From Candidatus Enterocola intestinipullorum (GTDB lineage Bacteria; Bacteroidota; Bacteroidia; Bacteroidales; Paludibacteraceae): 54,534 nucleotides of DNA. The position numbers and the translations under genes were made by a program. The stretch lies in contig JADIMR010000088.1 in NCBI GenBank assembly GCA_017694565.1, forward strand, positions 1 to 54,534, given 5' to 3'. The notes beneath the pieces are model-generated. The model was not told the DNA's origin, ran no database searches, and was given only the letters and a program-made list of their open reading frames with translations. Positions 20,123 to 28,771 of the stretch are shown one piece after another. Each line of letters starts with the position of its first letter. The stretch's first letter is position 1.

Positions 20123-22993
20123 ATGTCAGATTTGCGGACATCTATCTTGTTGTTGTCCTGCATCGTGTCCATGCCTGTACTCGGGCAGGACGCGCCGGAA
20201 ATACTCGTTAATACCCCGCAGGCAGTGCGTACCGCGACGGGAGAGTGTACGACTTCGCTTGTCGCGGGTACTAATTTTTCATCTTCCACAATAGAAGGGG
20301 CGTATAGTTACGACATATCGGACATATCGTATGTGGAGCCTGTTGGAAATTCCATCAGTTTGTCGGGGGATTTGGCCTACTCGGACGATTTCGGGAATTT
20401 CCACGCCGACCAGAGTCAGGGAAACTATGCCATCGTGAGCAATCCGAACGTGTTGAACGCGGATTACACGCAAATATACGATAATGTGAACAGGTTGGTT
20501 GTCGCGCTCGGCGAGAATCCTTCGGGCAGGGAATACGTGATGTTCACTTACAAGTTGCAGAATTTGAAGCCCGGTACGGATGTCCGTCTTACTTTCAATG
20601 CCGATTTCCTTAACCAAGGGTGCACGCCCGAAGACGGGATTTTGTCCCAGACGGATTTCTTGATAAAGGCCAATTCCGGAACGCAAGGCTCAGGCACGCA
20701 AGGTTTCGGACCCTTATGGTTCGAGCCCAACAGGCAGCCGGACGGTTCATACGAGTTCGTGTTCGAGGATTTGTTGGCGTCCACTTTGAACATCAGTTTC
20801 ATTGCCCGCTATTTCCGCCCTTGCGACGCGGTGGCGTTCTCGAATATCAACATATACGGGTGCATGAGTGCCGGAATAAGGACGAACGACAACAGCAATA
20901 TCGCTTGTGAGGGCGGTTTCGTGAATCTTATGGCAGAAGGTTTCGACGGCCTTGAAGGAGACTTTGTCTGGCAGTACGCGACCGCACCGAGAGGCCCTTG
21001 GGAAACATTGCCTTTTAACGATGATGTCATTATGGCGGAAGTGGTCATGGGCAGCAATTATTTCAAAGTGATACGCGGCAACATGATGGCCGAAATCGAA
21101 ATCATGGGTACGGTTTGTTGTGCGGAGGACAATATGCAGGAAGTGATTTTCCATGAAGATTTCGGGACGACCGCCGTGCGGACGAATAACGAGCGGATCG
21201 ACGCCATAGGTTATTACACATATGCCCCGACAGGCAAAGTAGGGGACAACCATTATTGCATAGTCTCGAACTTGGACCAGGCAGAACCCGGGTCTTGTGC
21301 ATGGCCGGGCGCGGACGGCTCGAAAACCGACCATACCGGAAACGAGAACGGTGCTTTCCTCGTAATTAACGCAGGCGATTTGCAGAACAAATTTTACGAG
21401 CGCAGTATCGGCAGCGAATTTTGCGAGGATACTTATTACAGCATAAGCATGTATGCCGCCAACCTGAATACCGGCAGCTGGGCCCCTCCCGAATTCACTT
21501 TCGCCGTGGTCGAAGCCGAAAGCGGCGACGTTCTGGATTTTTGGCACACGGGTGAAATCCTGGATTATTCCGAGGACGGACTACCGCTTAAATGGCATCG
21601 TTACGGTTTTGCCTTTAAACCCGATACGGATTCGGAGCTGCTGTTGCAGATATTTTCAACAAGCAGGGAAATACAAGGCAATGATTTCGCCATTGACGAC
21701 ATAGTGGTAACAACTTGCAAGCCGGAGGTGCGACTGTACGCCGATTACGAGAATGGCAAGATAGATGCCATAGGGGAGTGCAACCGTCCTGTAAAACTTA
21801 CGGCCGTGCCATCCGGAAACATAACATCCATTATCCCTCAACCATATTATTTATGGCAGATAAGCGAGGACGGTGAAACTTGGATGAATTATGTGGAAGG
21901 AGAGAACCTTACCGAAACCACATGTGCGCCCCGCAAGGGCAGGCCGTGGGTATTCCGCGTAATAGTGTCCAAGTCTGCGGAAATCGCCCACGAAGTGGCA
22001 GACGGGAACGATGTGGATTTCTGCGGTGTATATATCATAACCAACACCGCGACTATCAGGTGCGAGGAGAATGAATGTACGGATATTGAAAAACCGCTGC
22101 TTGGACAGGAAAAATACGTATATTGCAGCGGAGCAGGTATCCCGGAAGCGGAAATCACAGTCCCGGACGATTGCGTCCTTGCATGGTATGAGGATGAGTA
22201 TTTGCTTAATCCGGTTTCTGAGGATCCGGATTTTCTTCCGGAAGTTCCCGGTACTTATTATATTGTCGCGAAACCTGCCGGCACGGAATGTGTTTCGGAG
22301 CCGGTGAGAATCGACATAGCCGAAGTGCCGCTTCCGCCAGTGTCGATATTGCCGGATAATAATGCCACCGTGCTTACATGCGAAGTTCAGGCCATAAACC
22401 TTACCGCTGTAGCTGGAAATGTGGATTTTTATTGGCCGCACAACGGTGCTCTAACGTCCGAAGTCATGGTAGAAGAAGCAGGAACTTATACCGTAGAGGT
22501 ACAGGATTTGGATACCGGATGCGAAAATTCCGCTTCGATTGAAATTACCGACGAACGGGATGATTGCGAACCCGAAGAACCGGAAGAGCCTGACAATCCG
22601 GATGAGCCCGAAGATCCTGATAATCCGGATGAGCCGGAAGGTCCAGTCAATCCGGATGAACCGGAAGATCCGGAAAATCCGGAAGAACCTGCCAATCCGG
22701 GTTTTGACGAGGACAACAATGATAATGTTTCCGATATCCGGGTTCCCATATATTTCACGCCCAATGGCGATGGCATGAACGACTTGTGGGAGATTGGCAA
22801 TATAGGGAGTTATCCGGATGCAGTGATATTGATTTATGACCGTTTTACCCGTCTTTTACGCCGTTACACGGGAAACGACAAGGGGTGGGACGGTACATAT
22901 AACGGGCATCCCATGCCTATGGACGATTACTGGTATATAATCGCGCACCCGCAATTGGGGACAAGATCCGGGCATTTTACGCTGAAACGATAG
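20123..22993 (+). CDS. Large secreted protein with Pro/Glu/Asp-rich linker and gliding-motility-associated (CHU-like) C-terminal sorting domain
   Basis: Tail IYFTPNGDGMNDLWEIGNIGSYPDAVILIYDRFTRLLRRYTGNDKGWDGTYNGHPMPMDDYWYIIAHPQLGTRSGHFTLKR; start at MSDLRTSILLLSCIVSMPVLGQ preferred. Confidence 0.85.
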   Translation: MSDLRTSILLLSCIVSMPVLGQDAPEILVNTPQAVRTATGECTTSLVAGTNFSSSTIEGAYSYDISDISYVEPVGNSISLSGDLAYSDDFGNFHADQSQGNYAIVSNPNVLNADYTQIYDNVNRLVVALGENPSGREYVMFTYKLQNLKPGTDVRLTFNADFLNQGCTPEDGILSQTDFLIKANSGTQGSGTQGFGPLWFEPNRQPDGSYEFVFEDLLASTLNISFIARYFRPCDAVAFSNINIYGCMSAGIRTNDNSNIACEGGFVNLMAEGFDGLEGDFVWQYATAPRGPWETLPFNDDVIMAEVVMGSNYFKVIRGNMMAEIEIMGTVCCAEDNMQEVIFHEDFGTTAVRTNNERIDAIGYYTYAPTGKVGDNHYCIVSNLDQAEPGSCAWPGADGSKTDHTGNENGAFLVINAGDLQNKFYERSIGSEFCEDTYYSISMYAANLNTGSWAPPEFTFAVVEAESGDVLDFWHTGEILDYSEDGLPLKWHRYGFAFKPDTDSELLLQIFSTSREIQGNDFAIDDIVVTTCKPEVRLYADYENGKIDAIGECNRPVKLTAVPSGNITSIIPQPYYLWQISEDGETWMNYVEGENLTETTCAPRKGRPWVFRVIVSKSAEIAHEVADGNDVDFCGVYIITNTATIRCEENECTDIEKPLLGQEKYVYCSGAGIPEAEITVPDDCVLAWYEDEYLLNPVSEDPDFLPEVPGTYYIVAKPAGTECVSEPVRIDIAEVPLPPVSILPDNNATVLTCEVQAINLTAVAGNVDFYWPHNGALTSEVMVEEAGTYTVEVQDLDTGCENSASIEITDERDDCEPEEPEEPDNPDEPEDPDNPDEPEGPVNPDEPEDPENPEEPANPGFDEDNNDNVSDIRVPIYFTPNGDGMNDLWEIGNIGSYPDAVILIYDRFTRLLRRYTGNDKGWDGTYNGHPMPMDDYWYIIAHPQLGTRSGHFTLKR
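22578..22708 (+). repeat. In-frame degenerate repeat encoding (N)PDEPEDP linker
   Basis: EPEEPEEPDNPDEPEDPDNPDEPEGPVNPDEPEDPENPEEPANP. Confidence 0.85.
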
Positions 22994-23015
22994 TGTTACT
23001 TTAATTCAATAATCT

Positions 23016-24569
23016 ATGAAAAGAATCTTTTTATTGCCTGCGGCAGCGATTGTGCTTATTGCTGCTTCATGCACCAAAACAGTGAAAATCAATCATGATT
23101 TGCCGCTGTATGAGGTGAAGATGGACGACAAACGTCAGGTTTTGGACGGTATCGGGTCTTCCATGACAGAATCATCGGCGTATGTGCTTGCATGTCTCGA
23201 TCCAGCCGACCGCAAACAGGTGCTCGCGGACTTGTACGGGGAACAGGGTGCCAACTTCTCCCTTGCACGGACCCATATAGGCGCGTGCGACTTCACTCTC
23301 GATGGTCATTATTCCCTTGTAAGCCAGGAGAACGACACATTATTGCAGACTTTTTCGTTGGATGTGAACAAAGACGGTTTCAGTTCGGTCGAATACCCGG
23401 ACATAGTTGACGAAAACTTCGATTTGTACCAGATGATTATGGAGGTGGATTCAATCAAAAAATCGCAGAGCGATTCCACCTTGCGTTTGATGGCGACCGC
23501 ATGGACCGCACCTTACTGGATGAAAGACAATCAAAAATATTTCGATAAACCGAACAAGTACGGCGGCGCGTTGTTGAAGAAATATTACAACCTTTATTCT
23601 GAATACTTGTTGAAATATTTGCAGGCCTACAAGGAAGCTGGAGTCGATGTCTGGGCCATAAGCCCCGAGAATGAACCGATGGGCAACGACGGAAGTTGGG
23701 AGAGTATGCATTTCACCCCGCAAGAGGAAGCCGAATTGATCGGCCAATATTTGGGACCTATATTGGAGACAAACGGGTTCGGTGATGTCAAGATACTCGG
23801 TTTCGACCAAAACGTGTTCGAAGTAGGTCCTTGGACAGAAGCCATTTACGGCGACAGTTCTGCAAAGAAGTACACCTACGGAATGGCCTTGCATTGGTAT
23901 GGAAGTACGTATACGCCTTTCCCCGAAGTATTGGATTCCATACATGCGCTATATCCCGACAAGGTATTGATCCACACCGAAGGATGTATAGACAACCTCG
24001 GTTGCGACGCATGGCCCGGAGTTTCTGATCCGGCAGGGTTCAAAGAATCCGGATGGTTCAAGAACGACAGTTTCTGGTGGAATGCCAACGCCACGGACTG
24101 GGCTTACAGCACTCCGTTCTGGCCTGAATGGCATCCGAAATACATAACAGTGCATCGTTACGCACGTTTCATAATCGAAGGGTTCAACCATTGGCTCACA
24201 GGCTTTACGGATTGGAACGTCGTTCTTGACAGCCAAGGCGGGCCTACCCACGTCGGTAATTATTGCGGTGCTCCCGTGATGATAGACACAAAGACCAAAG
24301 AAGTATATTATACGCCGGTTTACGACGTGCTATGTCTCCTCAGCCGCGCTTTCCGTCCCGGAGACCGGATTGTTTATGTTGAGCAGTCGGCGGAATTGGC
24401 AGACAAGGTTTTCGTATGCGCTGCCGAGAAGCCGGACGGCAGAATAATGCTGGGAGCTTTGAATACCACGGAAGAACCTGTCGAGTTCAATGTAAAACTC
24501 GGTGGGAAATATTGCACCTTGTCGCTTAACCCGAAAGCCGTGCAGACAGCACTTGTAAGTATAAAATAA
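23016..24569 (+). CDS. GH30 glycosyl hydrolase (glucosylceramidase family), lipoprotein
   Basis: Lipobox AAASC; QVLDGIGSSMTESSAYVL, FSLARTHIGACDFT, WAISPENEPMG, IHTEGCIDN, GFTDWNVVLDSQGGPTHVGNYC. Confidence 0.92.
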   Translation: MKRIFLLPAAAIVLIAASCTKTVKINHDLPLYEVKMDDKRQVLDGIGSSMTESSAYVLACLDPADRKQVLADLYGEQGANFSLARTHIGACDFTLDGHYSLVSQENDTLLQTFSLDVNKDGFSSVEYPDIVDENFDLYQMIMEVDSIKKSQSDSTLRLMATAWTAPYWMKDNQKYFDKPNKYGGALLKKYYNLYSEYLLKYLQAYKEAGVDVWAISPENEPMGNDGSWESMHFTPQEEAELIGQYLGPILETNGFGDVKILGFDQNVFEVGPWTEAIYGDSSAKKYTYGMALHWYGSTYTPFPEVLDSIHALYPDKVLIHTEGCIDNLGCDAWPGVSDPAGFKESGWFKNDSFWWNANATDWAYSTPFWPEWHPKYITVHRYARFIIEGFNHWLTGFTDWNVVLDSQGGPTHVGNYCGAPVMIDTKTKEVYYTPVYDVLCLLSRAFRPGDRIVYVEQSAELADKVFVCAAEKPDGRIMLGALNTTEEPVEFNVKLGGKYCTLSLNPKAVQTALVSIK

Positions 24570-24586
24570 ACATCGTTTTGATAATG

Positions 24587-24617
24587 AAAAAGCGGACTTT
24601 CAAAGTCCGCTTTTTTT
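24587..24617 (+). terminator. Rho-independent terminator
   Basis: AAAAAGCGGACTTT-C-AAAGTCCGCTTTTTTT. Confidence 0.8.
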
Positions 24618-24630
24618 ATGGGTATATGGA

Positions 24631-24676
24631 CCTCTCGCCTTTCACCTATATTTGTAGAATATAGGATGCGGCTCGG
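24631..24676. repeat. Intergenic repeat family C, copy 1
   Basis: CCTCTCGCCTTTCACCTATATTTGTAGAATATAGGATGCGGCTCGG; internal hairpin CCTATATT...AATATAGG and embedded TATATTTG. Confidence 0.75.
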
Positions 24677-24716
24677 AAAAGCATATTCGGTAGGTTTGTT
24701 GTGTTGGTATAAGAGG

Positions 24717-24765
24717 TTCTCGCCTTTCACCTATATTTGCTTCGCCAATATAGGATGCGGCTCGG
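24717..24765. repeat. Intergenic repeat family C, copy 2
   Basis: TTCTCGCCTTTCACCTATATTTGCTTCGCCAATATAGGATGCGGCTCGG. Confidence 0.75.
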
Positions 24766-24804
24766 CAGAGGCAAACTGAAAACTACGTTTTCGTTTGCCT
24801 CTGC
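24765..24804. repeat. Long hairpin between family C copies
   Basis: GCAGAGGCAAAC...GTTTGCCTCTGC, 12-bp perfect arms with inner GAAAAC/GTTTTC. Confidence 0.75.
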
Positions 24805-24842
24805 TCTCGCCTTTCGCTATATTTGTAGAATATAGGATGCGT
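24803..24842. repeat. Intergenic repeat family C, copy 3
   Basis: GCTCTCGCCTTTCGCTATATTTGTAGAATATAGGATGCG. Confidence 0.7.
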
Positions 24843-24935
24843 GTGGTATTCGCTATGTCAGTGTACTATGATTGCGATATGAAAAACAAGCCTTTTGATA
24901 TATAAATCACATAATTAAAGTTTATTTGCTGCATT

Positions 24936-26060
24936 ATGGATAACAACGAAAAAAAAACTATCGAGCTTTTTACTTGCAAAAACGCATTCGATTATGAACA
25001 TACATCCGAATTGTTTTTGGAGTCAGTAAAAGAAATGTTCGAGTTTCACCGTTCACACTCGGTAATATTTAAAGGTATATGCGAGCAATATGGATTTACC
25101 GTAAACGACATAAATAGCGAGGAAGACATACTGAAAATTCCTGCTGTTTTTGTTACGGCCTTTAAAGAACGAAAACTTTTGTCGTTGCCCGAAAGCGAGA
25201 TAGTGCGAACCTTTACCTCGTCCGGAACAACTGGGTCTGTGAGCCAAATAAACTGGGATGCCGTGTCTCAGGAACGGCAAGAAAATATGCGCCGTTGGAT
25301 AGTGGAAAGCTACGGTTTGGCAGCATACGACCAGAAAGTCAATAATCTGATATTTTCGTATGCACCGGACATTTCAGGCAGTAAAGGTGCGGCACATACC
25401 CACGGGGCATATACTTCGTTCGCTCAAGAAAACGAAAGTTTTTACGCCATACACAAGGGTAAGAACGGAGAACCGGAATTCAAGGTTGAGGAGTGTATAG
25501 AAAAGTTGAGGCAGTTTGCGGCTTCGGGGCTTCCATTGCGCATAACGGGCTTTCCTGCTTTCGGATATATGACAATGCTTGAGATGGAAAAACGCGGTAT
25601 ATCGTTTAAATTCCCTGACGACAGTCTGTTGTTTTCTGGTGGAGGTTGGAAAAACTATACAGGAAAAACTATAAGTTTTGAGGAGTATGTGGCATTGGTG
25701 AACAAGGTATTCGGCATAAAACGTGACAGAATACGCGATGTATACGGTATGGTGGAACATGGTGTGCCTTACATAACCTGTGAATGCGGACACTTGCACG
25801 TACCGATATATTCGCGTGTATGCGCGGTGTCTCCCCACACAATGCAGATACTGCCCGATGGCAAGATCGGTTTGTTGAAACTGATAAGCCCTTATATCCG
25901 AAGTACGCCGTCGTTGTCGGTGTTGAGTACCGACTTGGGCGCGGTTATGGGAAATTGCGAATGCGGTCGCCCTGGTAAGTATATCGTACTTAAAGGTAGG
26001 GGAGGCGTTAAAAAATATGCAGGTTGTGGCATCTCCGCAGCACAATTGTTAAGCCGATAA
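24936..26060 (+). CDS. LuxE-like acyl-protein synthetase
   Basis: IPAVFVTAFKERKLLSLPESEIVRTFTSSGTTGSVSQINWD; CECGHLHVPIYSR; CECGRPGKYIVLKGRGG. Confidence 0.88.
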   Translation: MDNNEKKTIELFTCKNAFDYEHTSELFLESVKEMFEFHRSHSVIFKGICEQYGFTVNDINSEEDILKIPAVFVTAFKERKLLSLPESEIVRTFTSSGTTGSVSQINWDAVSQERQENMRRWIVESYGLAAYDQKVNNLIFSYAPDISGSKGAAHTHGAYTSFAQENESFYAIHKGKNGEPEFKVEECIEKLRQFAASGLPLRITGFPAFGYMTMLEMEKRGISFKFPDDSLLFSGGGWKNYTGKTISFEEYVALVNKVFGIKRDRIRDVYGMVEHGVPYITCECGHLHVPIYSRVCAVSPHTMQILPDGKIGLLKLISPYIRSTPSLSVLSTDLGAVMGNCECGRPGKYIVLKGRGGVKKYAGCGISAAQLLSR

Positions 26061-26098
26061 TTATCGATTGTTTTTTAAAGATTAAAATTAAACGCTAT

Positions 26099-28771
26099 AT
26101 GACAGAATGGTATTTTTTCGGTGAGTTGCGCAATTCTGAGAAAATTACGCCGGCCGATATGCAAGAAATAATGGATTATGCCAAGCAACGCAAAAACTAC
26201 CTTAGAAATGTACCATACGCATATATTTTGGATATACTTAATCGTACCGGCGATTTGTTCGCTTGTACAGACGGCGAGTTTTACAAAAATGTGGTGGAAT
26301 CCATGCACAAGCAGCTCGGTTGGTCGCGCGAAATGGTTAAGGAAGGGTTGGCGTTAATATCCGATGTGTTGCAGTACGATAATCTCGAAACACGTTTGCG
26401 TGCTGACTTGGATAATCCAGAATGTTTGGATTTCTTTACCTACAACAAGGCATTTAAAGGTATGGTTAAGGCTGAACCTTACGGTGTGGCATCGCACGTT
26501 TCGGCAGGTAATGTTTTTGTAGGAGCGGTTGATACTTTGGTGCAAGGGCTTATTACCAAAAATGTAAGCGTGCTTAAAATGTCTTCTGCCGACCCCGTTT
26601 TTCCCGTGCTTTTTGCCAAGGCCTTAAAATCGGTGGATTACGATGGTGTTCTGGCCTCGTCTTTTGCCTTGGTTCCTTTCAAGGGCGGAGACAAGGAAGT
26701 CGAAGCCATTGTTAAGCAGCAGAGCGATGTTTTGGTGGTATATGGGGGTAAAGAGACTGTTTCTGCTTATCGCGACGGTATCGGGTTTCACACAAAAATG
26801 ATCGAGTACGGCCCCAAATACTCCTTATCCATTATCAGCGAGAAAATGATCGATGATGATAACATTGACGATATCGCTATTAAAATAGCCCGCGATTTTA
26901 CCATGTGGGAGCAGTCGGCTTGTTCTTCGCCCCATGCGGTGTTCATAGATTCGCCTGTCAAGGCAGAGAAGTTTTCCCAAAGTCTTAAAAAGGCTTTGGA
27001 GTATTGGGCAAAGAAGATTCCCCATAGTACAATATCCACAAACGAGGCCGTGGAAATTTGTCGTACCCGTGAGTTGGCACGAGTGGACGAGGCTCTCGGC
27101 GAAGCGAAACTTATAATCCCGTCTGTCGATAATCAGGATTGGACTATCATCTTGCAAAAGAAATGCGAGTTCAAAGTGTCCCCGCATCATCGCACGGCAT
27201 ACATTATCGTATCGCCCGATCATGATAAAGACACATTGGCTGCAATAGCCGATTACGGGCAGTTCATTCAGTCGGTGGCTTTGTTAATGCCGGCTGAAAA
27301 ACGATTGGCTTACAGCGACAAGTTGGTGTCCATGGGGGCTGATCGCATTACCGGAATAGGTTGGATGGCAAGGCGCAAACATGGTACTCCGCATGATGGT
27401 ACGCGAGGCACTTCGGAATTGCTGCGCTGGGTTTCTACGGGAGAGGACAAGCCTTTTGAAAATGCGTTCGACTATTTGCCGGACGAGCAGCGCGAAAGAA
27501 ACGTGTTGTTGCGCTTGAACGCCTTTTTGCGTTATTGCCGCAAGCATTCCGAATATTACAGCGAGGTATTGCCTGACAAGGATCTAAAATCGCTTGCGGA
27601 ACTTTCCGAATTGCCTGTTTTGGTTCCGGATGTACTAAAAAGCAAAATTCCTCCCAAAGGCGAAGGCATATTGACGGCACCTTTGGGTTACAGTATATCG
27701 TTTGGCAGCGGCGGCACCACTGGCGATCCGAAGTACATTCATCGTACTAACATTGAAAACCATAAAAATGCCGAACTTATAGGCAAGGGGTATGCCTTGT
27801 CCATATTTGATAAGGATGATATTGTAGCCAATTTATTGTTTGCCGGCAATATGTGGGCATCGTTCTTAAGCCATAACGAGGCAATAGAAGCTACGGGGGC
27901 GCACGTCCTGCCGATAGCCGGAAACATAGCCATGACTGACATGATTTCTGCAATTAGGGCGTTCAAGCCTACGGGGGTGGTAACTATCCCGTCGGTGATG
28001 CTTTCGTTGGCGGAATATGTGGAGAACCATCATCTTGATGACATACGAATTCCCAAAGTCGTAACGGGTGGAGAACATCTTTTCCCAGATGCGAAGGCTT
28101 ACATTGCAAAAGTTTTGCATACCGAAAAATTTGCTTCCACTGGTTATTTGAGTAACGATACAGGATGTATAGGTTTTCAGTGTGAATGTTGCAGCGGTCC
28201 AGTGCATCATATACATGAAGACTATTGTATAATGGAGGTTGTTGATCCGGAAACTAATATGCCGGTACCCGACGGCGAAGACGGCAAGATACTTGTTACT
28301 AATTTCAATCGCAGGTTGATGCCCCTGATCCGCTACGATATAGGCGATATGGGCAGAATACTCACTCGAAGATGCTCTTGTGGCCGGCAAGTAAAACTTA
28401 TGGAGTTGTTGGGGCGTTCCGATGATACTGTCATTATAGGCGGCGGAAACATTCAGTTGGATTCAATAGCGCAAGTCATAAGCAAATACGAGCAGCTTTC
28501 TTATCATTTCAGAATGGTTGCGGAGTTGGAAGACTGCAAAGACAAACTCACCATAGAGGTCGAAACCGTCAAACCCATGTCGCAAGAAGAGTACGAAAAT
28601 CTTGCAAGACAAGTATATGATACGTTGCTGGTAGAAAAGCATGAATTTGCGAACTTTATGAAAACCGGCAGCATAATTCCACCGGTAATAAAAGTGGTTG
28701 CACCTGATACTTTGCCACGAAATCCTCGAACAGGCAAGTTGAAACAAGTGATAGACAAAAGACATGTATAA
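26099..28771 (+). CDS. Fusion protein: LuxC-like acyl-CoA reductase + PaaK/F390-synthetase-like AMP-forming domain
   Basis: N-half VASHVSAGNVFVGAVDTLVQGLITKNVSVLKMSSADPVFP and MWEQSACSSPHAVFI (LuxC-type Cys motif); C-half SFGSGGTTGDPKYIHRT, LMELLGRSDDTVIIGGGNIQLDSI, LPRNPRTGKLKQVIDKR (adenylation motifs). Confidence 0.9.
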   Translation: MTEWYFFGELRNSEKITPADMQEIMDYAKQRKNYLRNVPYAYILDILNRTGDLFACTDGEFYKNVVESMHKQLGWSREMVKEGLALISDVLQYDNLETRLRADLDNPECLDFFTYNKAFKGMVKAEPYGVASHVSAGNVFVGAVDTLVQGLITKNVSVLKMSSADPVFPVLFAKALKSVDYDGVLASSFALVPFKGGDKEVEAIVKQQSDVLVVYGGKETVSAYRDGIGFHTKMIEYGPKYSLSIISEKMIDDDNIDDIAIKIARDFTMWEQSACSSPHAVFIDSPVKAEKFSQSLKKALEYWAKKIPHSTISTNEAVEICRTRELARVDEALGEAKLIIPSVDNQDWTIILQKKCEFKVSPHHRTAYIIVSPDHDKDTLAAIADYGQFIQSVALLMPAEKRLAYSDKLVSMGADRITGIGWMARRKHGTPHDGTRGTSELLRWVSTGEDKPFENAFDYLPDEQRERNVLLRLNAFLRYCRKHSEYYSEVLPDKDLKSLAELSELPVLVPDVLKSKIPPKGEGILTAPLGYSISFGSGGTTGDPKYIHRTNIENHKNAELIGKGYALSIFDKDDIVANLLFAGNMWASFLSHNEAIEATGAHVLPIAGNIAMTDMISAIRAFKPTGVVTIPSVMLSLAEYVENHHLDDIRIPKVVTGGEHLFPDAKAYIAKVLHTEKFASTGYLSNDTGCIGFQCECCSGPVHHIHEDYCIMEVVDPETNMPVPDGEDGKILVTNFNRRLMPLIRYDIGDMGRILTRRCSCGRQVKLMELLGRSDDTVIIGGGNIQLDSIAQVISKYEQLSYHFRMVAELEDCKDKLTIEVETVKPMSQEEYENLARQVYDTLLVEKHEFANFMKTGSIIPPVIKVVAPDTLPRNPRTGKLKQVIDKRHV

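Noticed and set aside
18187-21547. Minus-strand ORFs of 196-271 aa opposite the patatin and gliding-CTD genes
   Set aside because: Shadow ORFs; both plus-strand genes have clear domain motifs.
22486-22800. Collagen-like SGSSGSSG minus-strand ORF
   Set aside because: Reverse-complement reading of the PDEPEDP linker-coding repeat.
24631-24842. CRISPR array
   Set aside because: Only three diverged copies with unequal spacing and internal hairpins; no cas genes.
24936-28771. Reading the LuxE/LuxC pair as a bioluminescence operon
   Set aside because: No LuxA/LuxB or LuxG-like gene nearby; LuxC/LuxE families also occur in non-luminous bacteria.
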